DNA of 64,000 bases from CAYRES01 sp964423425. GTDB lineage: Bacteria > Actinomycetota > Thermoleophilia > RBG-16-64-13. The notes under the pieces are model-generated. The model searched no databases. It was not told where the DNA came from and saw nothing but the letters and a program-made list of their open reading frames with translations. This document shows positions 26,607-34,714 of this stretch, piece after piece. The stretch is taken from NCBI GenBank assembly GCA_964423425.1, contig CAYRES010000004.1:1-64000 (forward strand). Direction: 5' to 3'. The translations under genes and the position numbers were made by a program. Numbering within the stretch: the stretch's first letter is position 1; every line of letters starts with the position of its first letter.

Positions 26607-28662
26607 GCGTATCCTGCTCATGGGCAACGAAGCCATCGCCCGCGGGGCGCTTGAGGCGGGGGTCTCCTTCTGTGCCGGCTATCCCGGCAACCCTTCCTCG
26701 GAGATCATAGACACCCTGCTCAAACACAAGACCCTATGGCCCGACACCGCCTGGCCCACGCACGTAGAGTGGTCGGTCAATGAGATCGTGGCCATGGAAG
26801 CCGCCGCCGCCGCTGCCTTCACCGGCCTTCGTGCGTTGGTGGCCATGAAGCAGAACGGCATCAACGTATGCGCCGATTTCCTCACCACCGTGAACCTGAC
26901 CGGTCTGGCCGGAGGAGCGCTGGTGGTGGTGGTGTGTGATGATCCCGGCCCCCTCACCAGCTCCAATGAGGAGGACTCCCGCTACTACGCCCGGTTGGCC
27001 ATGTTGCCCCTGCTCGAGCCCTCCACCGCGCAGGAGGCCAAGGACGCCACGGCCTACGCCCTCGATCTGTCCGAGAGCAGCGGGCTCCCCGTGATCGTTC
27101 GGTCGGTCTCTCGCCTTTCTCACGGCCGCGGCCCGGTGAGCCTCGGCGTTCCCTCGCCTCCATCGCGTACCCCTCGCTTCGACCCGGCCACCCGACTCCT
27201 GGGTCTGCCTCATGTGGTCACTCGCAACCATGAGCGGCTTCTCGGCCTGCAGGAGGAGCTTCGCCTGGAGATGGAAGCCTCACCGCTGAACGCTTTCGTG
27301 GCGAATGCCGCGGAGGTGGCCGGCGGAGTGGGTGTAGCCACTACGGCGGATGCAGTCCTCGCAGAGAAGAGCACCCGCCTCGTCGTGGTGGCGGCCGGCT
27401 TGGGGGCGCTCTACGCCGATGAAGCCGTCAAAGAGATAGGCAGGCTGCACCCCGAGGCCACCACCGGCTTGGGCGTGCTCAAACTGAGCGCCGTGTGGCC
27501 CTTCCCCCGCAATCTGGTGGCCGGCCACCTCGCCGGGGCTGAAGCGGTACTCGTGGTGGAGCAGGTGGAGCCCTTCGTGGAAGAACAGGTGCTCATGCTC
27601 CTTGGCGACGCGGAGGCGGGCCTTCCGCCTCTCAAGGTGTACGGCAAGGCGAGCGGGCACATGCCCGCCGCCGGTGAGATCGACTCCCACGATGTACTGG
27701 TGGCTCTGCGACGCATCTTGGCGCTCTCCGAAGGGAATGTATCCGCCAAGGGTTCGTTCCTCTCTGCGGAAAGCGGCTCAGGTGCCGTCGATACCCACGC
27801 CGAGGCCGACGCCTTGCGCCGCACCCAGGTACTCGAGGGGCTCCCACCGCGGGATATCAGCTTCTGCTTCGGCTGCCCCCACCGGGCCTCGTTCTACGCC
27901 ATCAAAGCGGCAATGGCCCTGGACGGCCGTGAGGGTGTCGTCACCGGAGACATCGGCTGCTACGGCTTGGCCGCCGGGCCCACCGGCTTCTCTCAGCTCG
28001 CCACTCTGCACTGCATGGGGGCGGGGTTGGGCGAGGCCTCCGGCCTGGGAGTGTTGGGTCAGCTGGGCTTCACGCAGCCGGTGGTTGCCGTGGCCGGTGA
28101 CTCCACCTTCTTCCACGCCTGTCTCCCCGCCCTCGTCAACGCCCGTTGGCAGAAGGCGGATGTGGTGTTCGTCATCCTGGACAACTCCACCACGGCGATG
28201 ACCGGCTTCCAGCCTCATCCCGGCACCCCCTGCAGTCCGCTCGACCCCGAGAAGACTGTTGTCCTCCCCGAAGAGGTGTGCCGGGGAATGGGCGTGGAGA
28301 CGGTGGTGGTGGATCCGGTGGCCGACCCCCGTGAGACCGTCCGGCTTCTCTACGAGAGCCTCCAAGCGGGTGGTGTGCACGTGGTCATCATGCGCCGGGC
28401 CTGCGCCCAATACGAGAAGAAGGCGGGCTCAGCCGGACGTCGGAAGGCCATGGTTGTGGTGGAGAAGTGCCGGGGTGAGGAGTGCGGGTGCGACCGCTTC
28501 TGTAGCCGTATCATCGCCTGTCCGGGCAATCGCTTCGACCAGGAGACCGGCCGCGCCTACGTGGACCCCGACTACTGCAACGGCTGCGGCCTCTGTGTGG
28601 AGCTGTGTCCCTCCGGAGCACTCGTGTTGGCCGACCCCCACACGCTGAAGGAGGGACGATGA
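26599..28662 (+). CDS. iorA: Second indolepyruvate:ferredoxin oxidoreductase, alpha subunit
   Basis: A 687-residue paralogue of the protein at 17949. It starts L-L-M-G-N-E-A-I-A-R-G-A-L and has G-Y-P-G-N-P-S-S, F-G-C-P-H-R-A-S near 430 and A-G-D-S-T-F-F-H near 500. The C-terminal ferredoxin-like part keeps one regular motif (C-N-G-C-G-L-C-V-E-L-C-P), but the preceding cysteines have unusual spacing (C-x4-C-x-C-x3-C). It is about 90 residues longer than the first IorA, mostly in the middle. ATG 26599 follows GAGGAGGGA and overlaps the FrhB-like stop. It probably acts on a different aryl or branched 2-oxo acid. Confidence 0.9.
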   Translation: MGERILLMGNEAIARGALEAGVSFCAGYPGNPSSEIIDTLLKHKTLWPDTAWPTHVEWSVNEIVAMEAAAAAAFTGLRALVAMKQNGINVCADFLTTVNLTGLAGGALVVVVCDDPGPLTSSNEEDSRYYARLAMLPLLEPSTAQEAKDATAYALDLSESSGLPVIVRSVSRLSHGRGPVSLGVPSPPSRTPRFDPATRLLGLPHVVTRNHERLLGLQEELRLEMEASPLNAFVANAAEVAGGVGVATTADAVLAEKSTRLVVVAAGLGALYADEAVKEIGRLHPEATTGLGVLKLSAVWPFPRNLVAGHLAGAEAVLVVEQVEPFVEEQVLMLLGDAEAGLPPLKVYGKASGHMPAAGEIDSHDVLVALRRILALSEGNVSAKGSFLSAESGSGAVDTHAEADALRRTQVLEGLPPRDISFCFGCPHRASFYAIKAAMALDGREGVVTGDIGCYGLAAGPTGFSQLATLHCMGAGLGEASGLGVLGQLGFTQPVVAVAGDSTFFHACLPALVNARWQKADVVFVILDNSTTAMTGFQPHPGTPCSPLDPEKTVVLPEEVCRGMGVETVVVDPVADPRETVRLLYESLQAGGVHVVIMRRACAQYEKKAGSAGRRKAMVVVEKCRGEECGCDRFCSRIIACPGNRFDQETGRAYVDPDYCNGCGLCVELCPSGALVLADPHTLKEGR

Positions 28663-29336
28663 GTGAGGAGAGGGTGTCAACAAGAAATGGCGAGGAGGTC
28701 CCCGTCAACTTGGTCTTCACCGGGGTGGGGGGCCAGGGCAACGTGATTGCTGCCAAGCTGGCCGGCAGCGCCCTGCTCGCGGCCGGCTTCGAGGTGGCGG
28801 TGGGGGATGTCTTCGGCCTCTCCCAGCGGGGTGGCTCAGTGGCGAGTCACGTGCGCTTTCACCGTGGAGCTCCTCTTCCGCCCCTCATTCCTCCGGGCAG
28901 GGCCGACTTCGTGGTGGGTTTCGAACCCCTGGAGGCGCTTCGGGTGCTCTGCCAGTTGGGTGGCCCCCACACCGGGGTGCTCACATCCACCGGAGATGTT
29001 CCTCCCACCGGGGTGCTCATGGGCACCTCCACCTACCCCGAGGTCCAACAGCTCCTCGACGAGATGGCGCGGCTGGCCACGTTCGTCGTGCCCTTCGACG
29101 GTCTGGATCTGGCCCGACGGGCGGGTAACGTGCAGGCGCTCAACATGGTGATGGTGGGGGCGGCGACCGGTCTTGGCCTCCTACCCCTGACTGTCGAGGA
29201 TCTCGTGCGCGAAGCCGAGGCGACCTTTGCTCCCAAACTTCGCTCTGTCAATCAGTCCGCCCTCGAACTCGGCTTCGAGTTGGGGGTGTCGGAGAGAGCG
29301 GGCCTCGAGCGTGGCGACAAAGAAAGGAAGGTTTAG
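28659..29336 (+). CDS. iorB: Second indolepyruvate:ferredoxin oxidoreductase, beta subunit
   Basis: A 225-residue partner of the preceding IorA. F-T-G-V-G-G-Q-G-N near residue 20 and L-S-Q-R-G-G-S-V-A-S-H-V near 54 are conserved. ATG 28659 overlaps the iorA stop as ATGA with AAGGAGGG upstream. The next gene starts at the base after its stop, so this operon couples 2-oxo acid oxidation with the molybdenum hydroxylase. Confidence 0.9.
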   Translation: MSEERVSTRNGEEVPVNLVFTGVGGQGNVIAAKLAGSALLAAGFEVAVGDVFGLSQRGGSVASHVRFHRGAPLPPLIPPGRADFVVGFEPLEALRVLCQLGGPHTGVLTSTGDVPPTGVLMGTSTYPEVQQLLDEMARLATFVVPFDGLDLARRAGNVQALNMVMVGAATGLGLLPLTVEDLVREAEATFAPKLRSVNQSALELGFELGVSERAGLERGDKERKV

Positions 29337-30242
29337 GTGTACAGAGTCTTGCAGCCTTTTGAGTACCTCGAAGCAAAGAGCGTCGACCACGCCGTGGAGC
29401 TTCTCACCCGCCTGGGTCCTGACGCCCGGGTCATCGCCGGAGGCACGGATCTCATCATCTCCATGAAGAAACGTGACCTGGCTCCGAAAGCCCTTATCGC
29501 CATTGGAGGGCTCAGCGAATTGAGCTTTCTCGAAGCCACGACCGAAGGTGGGCTTCGCATCGGGCCTCTGGTGACGCATGCGGCGGTCGCCGCTTCAGAG
29601 GTCGTCCGGGAACGTTTCGAGATGCTGGCGGTGGCAGCGGGGGAAGTGGGTACGCCACAGGTGAGGAACATGGGCACCCTAGGCGGCAACGTGTGCAAGG
29701 CCGGCCCCTCGCAGGACACTCCCCCGGTACTCATCGCCCTCGAGGCCGTGCTCACACTGCGGGGCCCCCACGGGGAGAGAAGCGTGCCGATGGGAGAATT
29801 CTGCACCGGTCCCTTCTGCACCGTTGTTGCTCCCGAAGAAGTTCTCACCGAGATCACCATCCCTCCGCTGCCGGAAGGCAGCGCCGGTTGTTACAAGTGG
29901 TGCACCAAGATCACGAAGGTGGATGAGACGCTGGCCGGGGCCGGTGTCGTGCTGTCACTGGCTGATGACGGTACCTGCAAGGACGTGCGCATCGGACTGG
30001 GCTCGGTTGCGCCCACGGCGATCCGGGCGCGGCAGGCCGAAGGGATGCTTCTCGGTACGAAGCTCGAACCGGGTGAGGTGGAGGCGGCGGCTGAGACGGC
30101 CTTCACCGAGTGCATGCCTCGCTCCCGGCCCGGTTATCGCCGCCACATGGTGAGGGTGATGGTGAAGGACGCGGTCATGGAGCTCAAGGAGAAGATCGTG
30201 GGAGACAGTACGTCGAGTGACCCGGGGGAGGCGCCCCGATGA
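29337..30242 (+). CDS. Molybdenum hydroxylase, FAD-binding medium subunit (CoxM/XdhB type)
   Basis: A 301-residue FAD subunit of the xanthine dehydrogenase/CO dehydrogenase family. A-G-G-T-D-L-I near residue 35 and T-L-G-G-N-V near 113 bind FAD. It carries electrons from the Mo centre and [2Fe-2S] subunit to the acceptor. The extra [4Fe-4S] insert of 4-hydroxybenzoyl-CoA reductase is absent. GTG 29337 directly follows the iorB stop and has GAAAGGAAG upstream. The stop overlaps the next gene (ATGA). Confidence 0.9.
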   Translation: MYRVLQPFEYLEAKSVDHAVELLTRLGPDARVIAGGTDLIISMKKRDLAPKALIAIGGLSELSFLEATTEGGLRIGPLVTHAAVAASEVVRERFEMLAVAAGEVGTPQVRNMGTLGGNVCKAGPSQDTPPVLIALEAVLTLRGPHGERSVPMGEFCTGPFCTVVAPEEVLTEITIPPLPEGSAGCYKWCTKITKVDETLAGAGVVLSLADDGTCKDVRIGLGSVAPTAIRARQAEGMLLGTKLEPGEVEAAAETAFTECMPRSRPGYRRHMVRVMVKDAVMELKEKIVGDSTSSDPGEAPR

Positions 30243-30721
30243 AGACTCTGGCCAACTTCGTGGTGAACGGCGAACCGTATGAACTTGCCATCGAGCCGAA
30301 TCTTCTTCTCATAGAGGTGCTCCGGGACGAACTCGGGCTGACGGGTACGAAGCACAGCTGTGGAGTCGGCAACTGCGGTGCCTGTACCGTTCTCGTCGAG
30401 GGGGAACCGGTGCTTGCCTGTCTCAGTCTGGCCATGGCTGCGCGAGGAAAGGCCATCACCACCATCGAGGGCTTGGCCGAAGGCCCCACCCTACATCCGC
30501 TCCAAGAGGCCTTCATCGAGGTGGGGGCCATTCAGTGCGGCTATTGCACGCCGGGCATGATCCTCACCGCGAAGGCTCTGCTTGACAAGAAACCCGACCC
30601 CACCGAGGAGGATGTCCGTGAAGCCTTGGCGGGCAACATCTGCCGCTGTACCGGTTACGTGAAGATTATTGAGGCGGTACTCGCTGCTGCCGAGGCCATG
30701 CGGAAGGGGGCGGCCCGATGA
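30239..30721 (+). CDS. Molybdenum hydroxylase, [2Fe-2S] small subunit (CoxS/XdhC type)
   Basis: A 160-residue subunit with two [2Fe-2S] clusters: the plant-type C-G-V-G-N-C-G-A-C near residue 41 with a later Cys (V-L-A-C), and the C-terminal C-G-Y-C-T-P-G near 100 plus N-I-C-R-C-T-G-Y near 133. It relays electrons from the molybdopterin to FAD. Start and stop both overlap neighbours by ATGA, ensuring stoichiometric synthesis of the three subunits. Confidence 0.95.
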   Translation: MKTLANFVVNGEPYELAIEPNLLLIEVLRDELGLTGTKHSCGVGNCGACTVLVEGEPVLACLSLAMAARGKAITTIEGLAEGPTLHPLQEAFIEVGAIQCGYCTPGMILTAKALLDKKPDPTEEDVREALAGNICRCTGYVKIIEAVLAAAEAMRKGAAR

Positions 30722-33021
30722 ACGAGGAGTTCAGCGTTGTAGGTAAGAGGATTCGCCAGCCCGATGGTCCGGCCAAGGCCACCGGGGAAGCCAAGTTCGT
30801 GGGTGACCTTCGCATGCCGGGCATGCTCATCGCCAAAGTGCTCCGCAGTCCCCACGCCCATGCCCGGGTGGCGGCCATAGACACGAGTAGGGCTGAGGCG
30901 CTTCCCGGTGTGGCTGCGGTACTCACGCCGGATGACCTCGAGGACTGGAGCGGCTTCGACCGGGGCATGAAGGACATGCCGCTGGTGGCCGGGGGGTACC
31001 GCATCCCACCTGAAGAACAGGTGGTCAACCGCGTCGCCCGCCACTATGGGGATGCCGTGGCGGCTGTCGCCGCCGTCAACGAACACATCGCCGAAGAGGC
31101 CCTCTCGCTGCTCGAGGTGGAGTACGAGGTGCTGCCCTTCGTGCTGAACGCTGAGGAAGCCCTGCGTTCCGGGGCGCCGCAGGTGACGGAAGCCGCTCCC
31201 GGCAACATCGGCAAGCACCTGTCGTATCCCTACCCCGAGGGCGACGTCGATCAGGCTCTCGCCGAAGCCGATCTGGTGGTGGAGGGCGAGTTCCAGACCA
31301 CGAAGCAGGATCACTGCACCCAGGAGACGGCGGCCTGCCTTGCCTATGTGGATGCGTCCGGGCGTCTCAACGTATGGTCGCAATGCCAGCTGGCCCACCT
31401 GGCCCGGCGCGAACTGGCGAATATCTTCAACCTGCCGGTCCACAAGGTGAAGATCATGACGCCGTTCGTGGGAGGCAGTTTCGGCCAGCGCGGCGCCCTC
31501 TGTGCGGAGCCGGTGGCGGTCGCCTTGGCGCTCAAGACCAACAAGCCGGTCAAGCTGGTCTTCTCCCGGGAGGACAACTTCTTGGGGCTCGAGAGCCGCA
31601 CCGGTTTCGACAACATCCACGTGCGTCTGGGGTTCAAGAAGGACGGCACCCTCACGGCAATCAAGACGAATATGCTTGGCCATCTGGGTGGGTACATGGG
31701 CTGTGGCCCCATGGCGTCGGTCATCGGCATGACGCTCTCCATGGGCCATTACCGCTGTCCCAACCGGTACGGCGACGCCGACATGGTGATGACGAACATC
31801 CCGGTGTCCGGCGCCATGAGGGGTTTCGGCAACGATGCCATGATGTTCTGCATCGAGCAGTTGGTGGACGAAGCGGCCGAGAAGTTGGGCCTCGATCCCA
31901 TCGATATCCGGCTGAAGAACACCAAACAGCCGGGCGAAACGGCCTCCATGGGGCTCATGCTGGAGAGCAGTTACCTGGAGGACTGCATGCGGGCCGGCGC
32001 TGAGAGGTTCGGCTGGCAGGAGCTGCGCTCACAGCCCAAGGAGACCGAGGGACGCATCAGGCGCGGTTGCGGCATGGCCACCATGAGCCACTGCACCGGC
32101 GCCGCACCTCTGTATCTGGAACACTCCAACGCCATGGTGAAGTTCAACGAGGACGGCTCGGTCAACCTCACCGTGTATCCCGCTCCCGTGGGCACGCATA
32201 TCTGGGGTGCTCTTTCCCAGATCTGCGCCGAGGAACTCGGTATCGGGGTCGAAGACGTGAGCATCGTTACAGGCGACACCGACATCACCCTGTTCGAGTA
32301 CGGTTCCGACGCAAGCCGCTCCACCTACGCCATCGGAGGCGCCACACTGAGGGCGGCGCGGAAGGCCAAGGAACAGTTGCTGGCTCATGCGGCGGAGATG
32401 CTCGAAGTTCCTCCGGACCAGCTGGAGACGCGGGACAGACGAGTGTTCTCCAAGGCCGACCCCAACAAGAGTATCGACGTGGGTGAGGTGTGCTACGACG
32501 CCATCTACAGCTTCGGGGGAGAGGCCACGAACTTCGCGGGCAAGCAGTCGTTCGAGCCGACGTGGAACTCACCCACCTTCGGCGCTTACTTCGCCGAGGT
32601 CGAGGTCGATACCGAGACCGGCCGCGTGTGCGTGACCCGTTTCGTGACCGCCATCGACTGCGGCAAAGCCATCAATCCCATGGCGGTGGAGGGCCAGCTC
32701 GAGGGAGGCCTTCAGCAGGGCCTGGGTTACGCCTTGACGGAGAACTTCCTGGTGAACGAGACCACGGGCAAGGTGGAGACCACGAACTACGACAGCTATA
32801 AGGTGCCGGGCACGCTCGACATGCCGCACAGTGAAGTCATCATCGTCGACAAACCCGACCCCAAGGGCCCGTTCGGAGCCAAGGGGGTGGGAGAGCCGGG
32901 TATGGTGGGGATTCCCCCTGCCATAGCCAACGCCATATACGACGCGATTGGAGTGAGGATCCATAGTCTGCCCATGACCCCTGAACGGATCCTGGCGGCA
33001 CTGGCTGAGAAGGACGACTGA
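30718..33021 (+). CDS. Molybdenum hydroxylase, molybdopterin-binding large subunit
   Basis: A 767-residue catalytic subunit of the xanthine dehydrogenase/aldehyde oxidoreductase family. It has the cofactor-contacting G-G-S-F-G-Q-R-G near residue 247, S-G-A-M-R-G-F-G-N near 363 and the catalytic glutamate Glu726 in G-A-K-G-V-G-E-P-G. The CO dehydrogenase form I signature (A-Y-x-C-S-F-R) is absent, so it is not a true CoxL. Likely substrates are aldehydes or N-heterocycles or aryl compounds; operon partners IOR2 suggest an aromatic amino acid product. No chaperone or cofactor-sulfuration gene lies nearby. Confidence 0.92.
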   Translation: MNEEFSVVGKRIRQPDGPAKATGEAKFVGDLRMPGMLIAKVLRSPHAHARVAAIDTSRAEALPGVAAVLTPDDLEDWSGFDRGMKDMPLVAGGYRIPPEEQVVNRVARHYGDAVAAVAAVNEHIAEEALSLLEVEYEVLPFVLNAEEALRSGAPQVTEAAPGNIGKHLSYPYPEGDVDQALAEADLVVEGEFQTTKQDHCTQETAACLAYVDASGRLNVWSQCQLAHLARRELANIFNLPVHKVKIMTPFVGGSFGQRGALCAEPVAVALALKTNKPVKLVFSREDNFLGLESRTGFDNIHVRLGFKKDGTLTAIKTNMLGHLGGYMGCGPMASVIGMTLSMGHYRCPNRYGDADMVMTNIPVSGAMRGFGNDAMMFCIEQLVDEAAEKLGLDPIDIRLKNTKQPGETASMGLMLESSYLEDCMRAGAERFGWQELRSQPKETEGRIRRGCGMATMSHCTGAAPLYLEHSNAMVKFNEDGSVNLTVYPAPVGTHIWGALSQICAEELGIGVEDVSIVTGDTDITLFEYGSDASRSTYAIGGATLRAARKAKEQLLAHAAEMLEVPPDQLETRDRRVFSKADPNKSIDVGEVCYDAIYSFGGEATNFAGKQSFEPTWNSPTFGAYFAEVEVDTETGRVCVTRFVTAIDCGKAINPMAVEGQLEGGLQQGLGYALTENFLVNETTGKVETTNYDSYKVPGTLDMPHSEVIIVDKPDPKGPFGAKGVGEPGMVGIPPAIANAIYDAIGVRIHSLPMTPERILAALAEKDD

Positions 33022-33038
33022 GGAGCCGGTGCCGGGCG

Positions 33039-34319
33039 ATGCCGAGGGAAGGAGCAAGAGGCACTGCCATGGGGAACGCGGACGGGTCACCGCCACCCGG
33101 GTCTGCCGGCCGGACCATGGCGTACTTGGATAACGCGTGCCTGGGTAGGCTTGGCCCGGAGTCGGCGGCGTGGGCTCGGGATGTCGTGGGCCGTCTCGAA
33201 CGACCCGCCGGCCCGCCCACGGAGCTGGTCGTGGAGCTCTATCAGACGTACCCGCGTGCCCGTGCGTTGGCTGCCGCACTCGTGGGGGTCGACGAACAGC
33301 GTATCGCTCTCGTGGAGAGCACGTCACACGGGCTGGGTATGGTGGCCGCGGCTCTCCCTCTTTCGTCAGGCGACAATGTCTTGGTATGCGACCTGGAGTT
33401 CTTCCCCTCGGCCCTCTGCTGGCGGGCCCGAGCAGAAGCAATTGACCTGGAGGTGCGGCCGGTCCGGACTGCCGGTGGACGTGTCGGCGCGGTGGATTTC
33501 GAGCGCCATCTCGACGAACGGACCAAGGCCATTGTGGTGAGTGCCGTACAGGAGATCAACGGCTTCCGGGCACCCCTCGCCGATCTCTGCCGGATGGCCC
33601 ACGCGGCCGGCGTCATGGTGATCGTGGACGGCGTGCAGGAAGTCGGCTGTCTGAACATCGACCTCGGCGGCGCGTACGACGAGTGCCCCGATGTGTACTG
33701 TGCGGGTGGGCACAAGTGGCTATGCAACCCGTTCGGCGTAGGCTTCATGTGTGTGCATGCCCGTGCACTCGACCTGCTCAAGCCGGCCTTCTACGGCTAC
33801 TTCAACGCGGCCGAGCCCGATGATGGCTGGGGCTCGTATCTGGCCTCGCCGGAGCGCACACCGTTCGACCCCCTGCCCCTTCTTCCCGGGGCGCAACGCT
33901 TCGAGAGCGGGGGAATGGGCAACTTCTTGGGAGCGGCGGTGCTCGGCGCCAATCTGGAAGCGCTTCTTGCCAGGGGCATGGACAGGGTGGAGGCAGAGGT
34001 GAAGTCCCTCGGAGAACGCCTGGTCGAGGGTATCGAGGGCTTGGGTCTCGAAGTGCGCTGCTCTCTGGTCGGGGCTGAACGTTCCGGCATCACCGTGTTC
34101 GGCTTGCCCGGAGGCTTTCAGGCCGAGCTGGAGCTGAACGACTACCTGGCTTCCCACGGGGTGTATGTGTCGGTGCGCTATACGTCGGGAGTGGGTGGCG
34201 TTCGTGTTTCCCCCCACGTGCACAACGATTCTGTTGATGTCGACAGGCTGCTGGAAGCGACGGAGACGTGGCTCGGTTTCGCGAAATACTCGAGGCAGGA
34301 GTCTCGCGAAGGTTTATGA
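33039..34319 (+). CDS. Class V aminotransferase-fold PLP enzyme
   Basis: A 426-residue fold-type I PLP enzyme of the class V group (cysteine desulfurase, isopenicillin-N-epimerase and kynureninase relatives). Y-L-D-N-A-C-L-G opens the domain, V-D-G-V-Q-E-V-G near 202 and the PLP lysine in G-G-H-K-W-L-C-N near 228 follow. The catalytic Cys loop of NifS is not evident, so desulfurase activity is doubtful. It is last in the Mo-hydroxylase operon. Three in-frame ATGs (33039, 33069, 33117) are possible; the first is kept because a GAGGA lies upstream, but the domain itself begins after the third. Confidence 0.8.
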   Translation: MPREGARGTAMGNADGSPPPGSAGRTMAYLDNACLGRLGPESAAWARDVVGRLERPAGPPTELVVELYQTYPRARALAAALVGVDEQRIALVESTSHGLGMVAAALPLSSGDNVLVCDLEFFPSALCWRARAEAIDLEVRPVRTAGGRVGAVDFERHLDERTKAIVVSAVQEINGFRAPLADLCRMAHAAGVMVIVDGVQEVGCLNIDLGGAYDECPDVYCAGGHKWLCNPFGVGFMCVHARALDLLKPAFYGYFNAAEPDDGWGSYLASPERTPFDPLPLLPGAQRFESGGMGNFLGAAVLGANLEALLARGMDRVEAEVKSLGERLVEGIEGLGLEVRCSLVGAERSGITVFGLPGGFQAELELNDYLASHGVYVSVRYTSGVGGVRVSPHVHNDSVDVDRLLEATETWLGFAKYSRQESREGL

Positions 34320-34361
34320 TGAAAGATGGGGGATATGGGTCGGCCCGAGGGTGCCAAGGTC

Positions 34362-34389
34362 TTGACAAGAAGGGTATCCGTGGTCTAAT
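34362..34389 (+). promoter_or_regulatory. Strong sigma-70-type promoter of the liv operon
   Basis: TTGACA (34362-34367) is followed after 16 nt by TCTAAT (34384-34389). The expected transcription start is about 34396, giving a leader of about 320 nt before livJ. Confidence 0.75.
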
Positions 34390-34400
34390 AGGTAAACCGC
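34380..34400. promoter_or_regulatory. Operator-like palindrome on the liv -10 region
   Basis: GTGGTCTA-N5-TAAACCGC. The left half shares the 10-mer GTGGTCTAAT with 25013-25022, and the half-site spacing is the same. It overlaps the -10 box and start site, as a repressor site would. Confidence 0.55.
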
Positions 34401-34456
34401 ACATCCTACCGCGTGAGCGGTTCCAGCAAGGCATCCCGACGCCCGCTGGATGTGCG
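34396..34456 (+). ncRNA. Candidate structured leader (three-way junction) of the liv mRNA
   Basis: Nearly at the predicted transcript start, 34398-34406 pairs perfectly over 9 bp with 34448-34456. Inside are a hairpin ACCGC-GTGA-GCGGT (34408-34421) and a second helix CCAGC/GCTGG (34423-34427 with 34445-34449, competing for two outer pairs) topped by GGC/GCC. The layout looks like an aptamer or regulatory element; I cannot match it to a known riboswitch class. The remaining leader to 34714 shows a purine-rich GGAAGGAGG without a convincing ORF. Confidence 0.5.
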
Positions 34457-34714
34457 AGGACGGAATTGATGGGGAACCGAACGGGAACTATTCAGTCTTG
34501 GCGTCTATCTGTACGATCAACACGTCTTGTTCGCGGGTGTGCGATAGGAAGGAGGTAAAGGGGTAGTACCAGCGCAAGAGGTGCCGGGGCATATCTCGAC
34601 GTGTCCAGGTGGCCTGCGTCGTGAGGCTGATGTTTCGTCTCCCAGGCGCGTTGTTGTGCAAAAGCACTTCTGAAGCAAGGTTCACTCTCCAGAACCCAAG
34701 AAGGGGGTTGCTCT

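Noticed and set aside
25038..26636. 532-codon open frame antisense to the FrhB-like gene
   Set aside because: Low-complexity shadow frame spanning the divergent control region; the plus strand has clear Fe-S and FrhB motifs.
29337..30242. 4-hydroxybenzoyl-CoA reductase beta subunit
   Set aside because: The roughly 40-residue [4Fe-4S] insert of that enzyme is not present.
30718..33021. Aerobic CO dehydrogenase large subunit (form I CoxL)
   Set aside because: The A-Y-x-C-S-F-R active-site loop is missing; the site reads S-G-A-M-R-G-F-G-N.
33366..34093. Cysteine desulfurase identity for the class V PLP enzyme
   Set aside because: No conserved active-site Cys loop typical of NifS/SufS can be placed.
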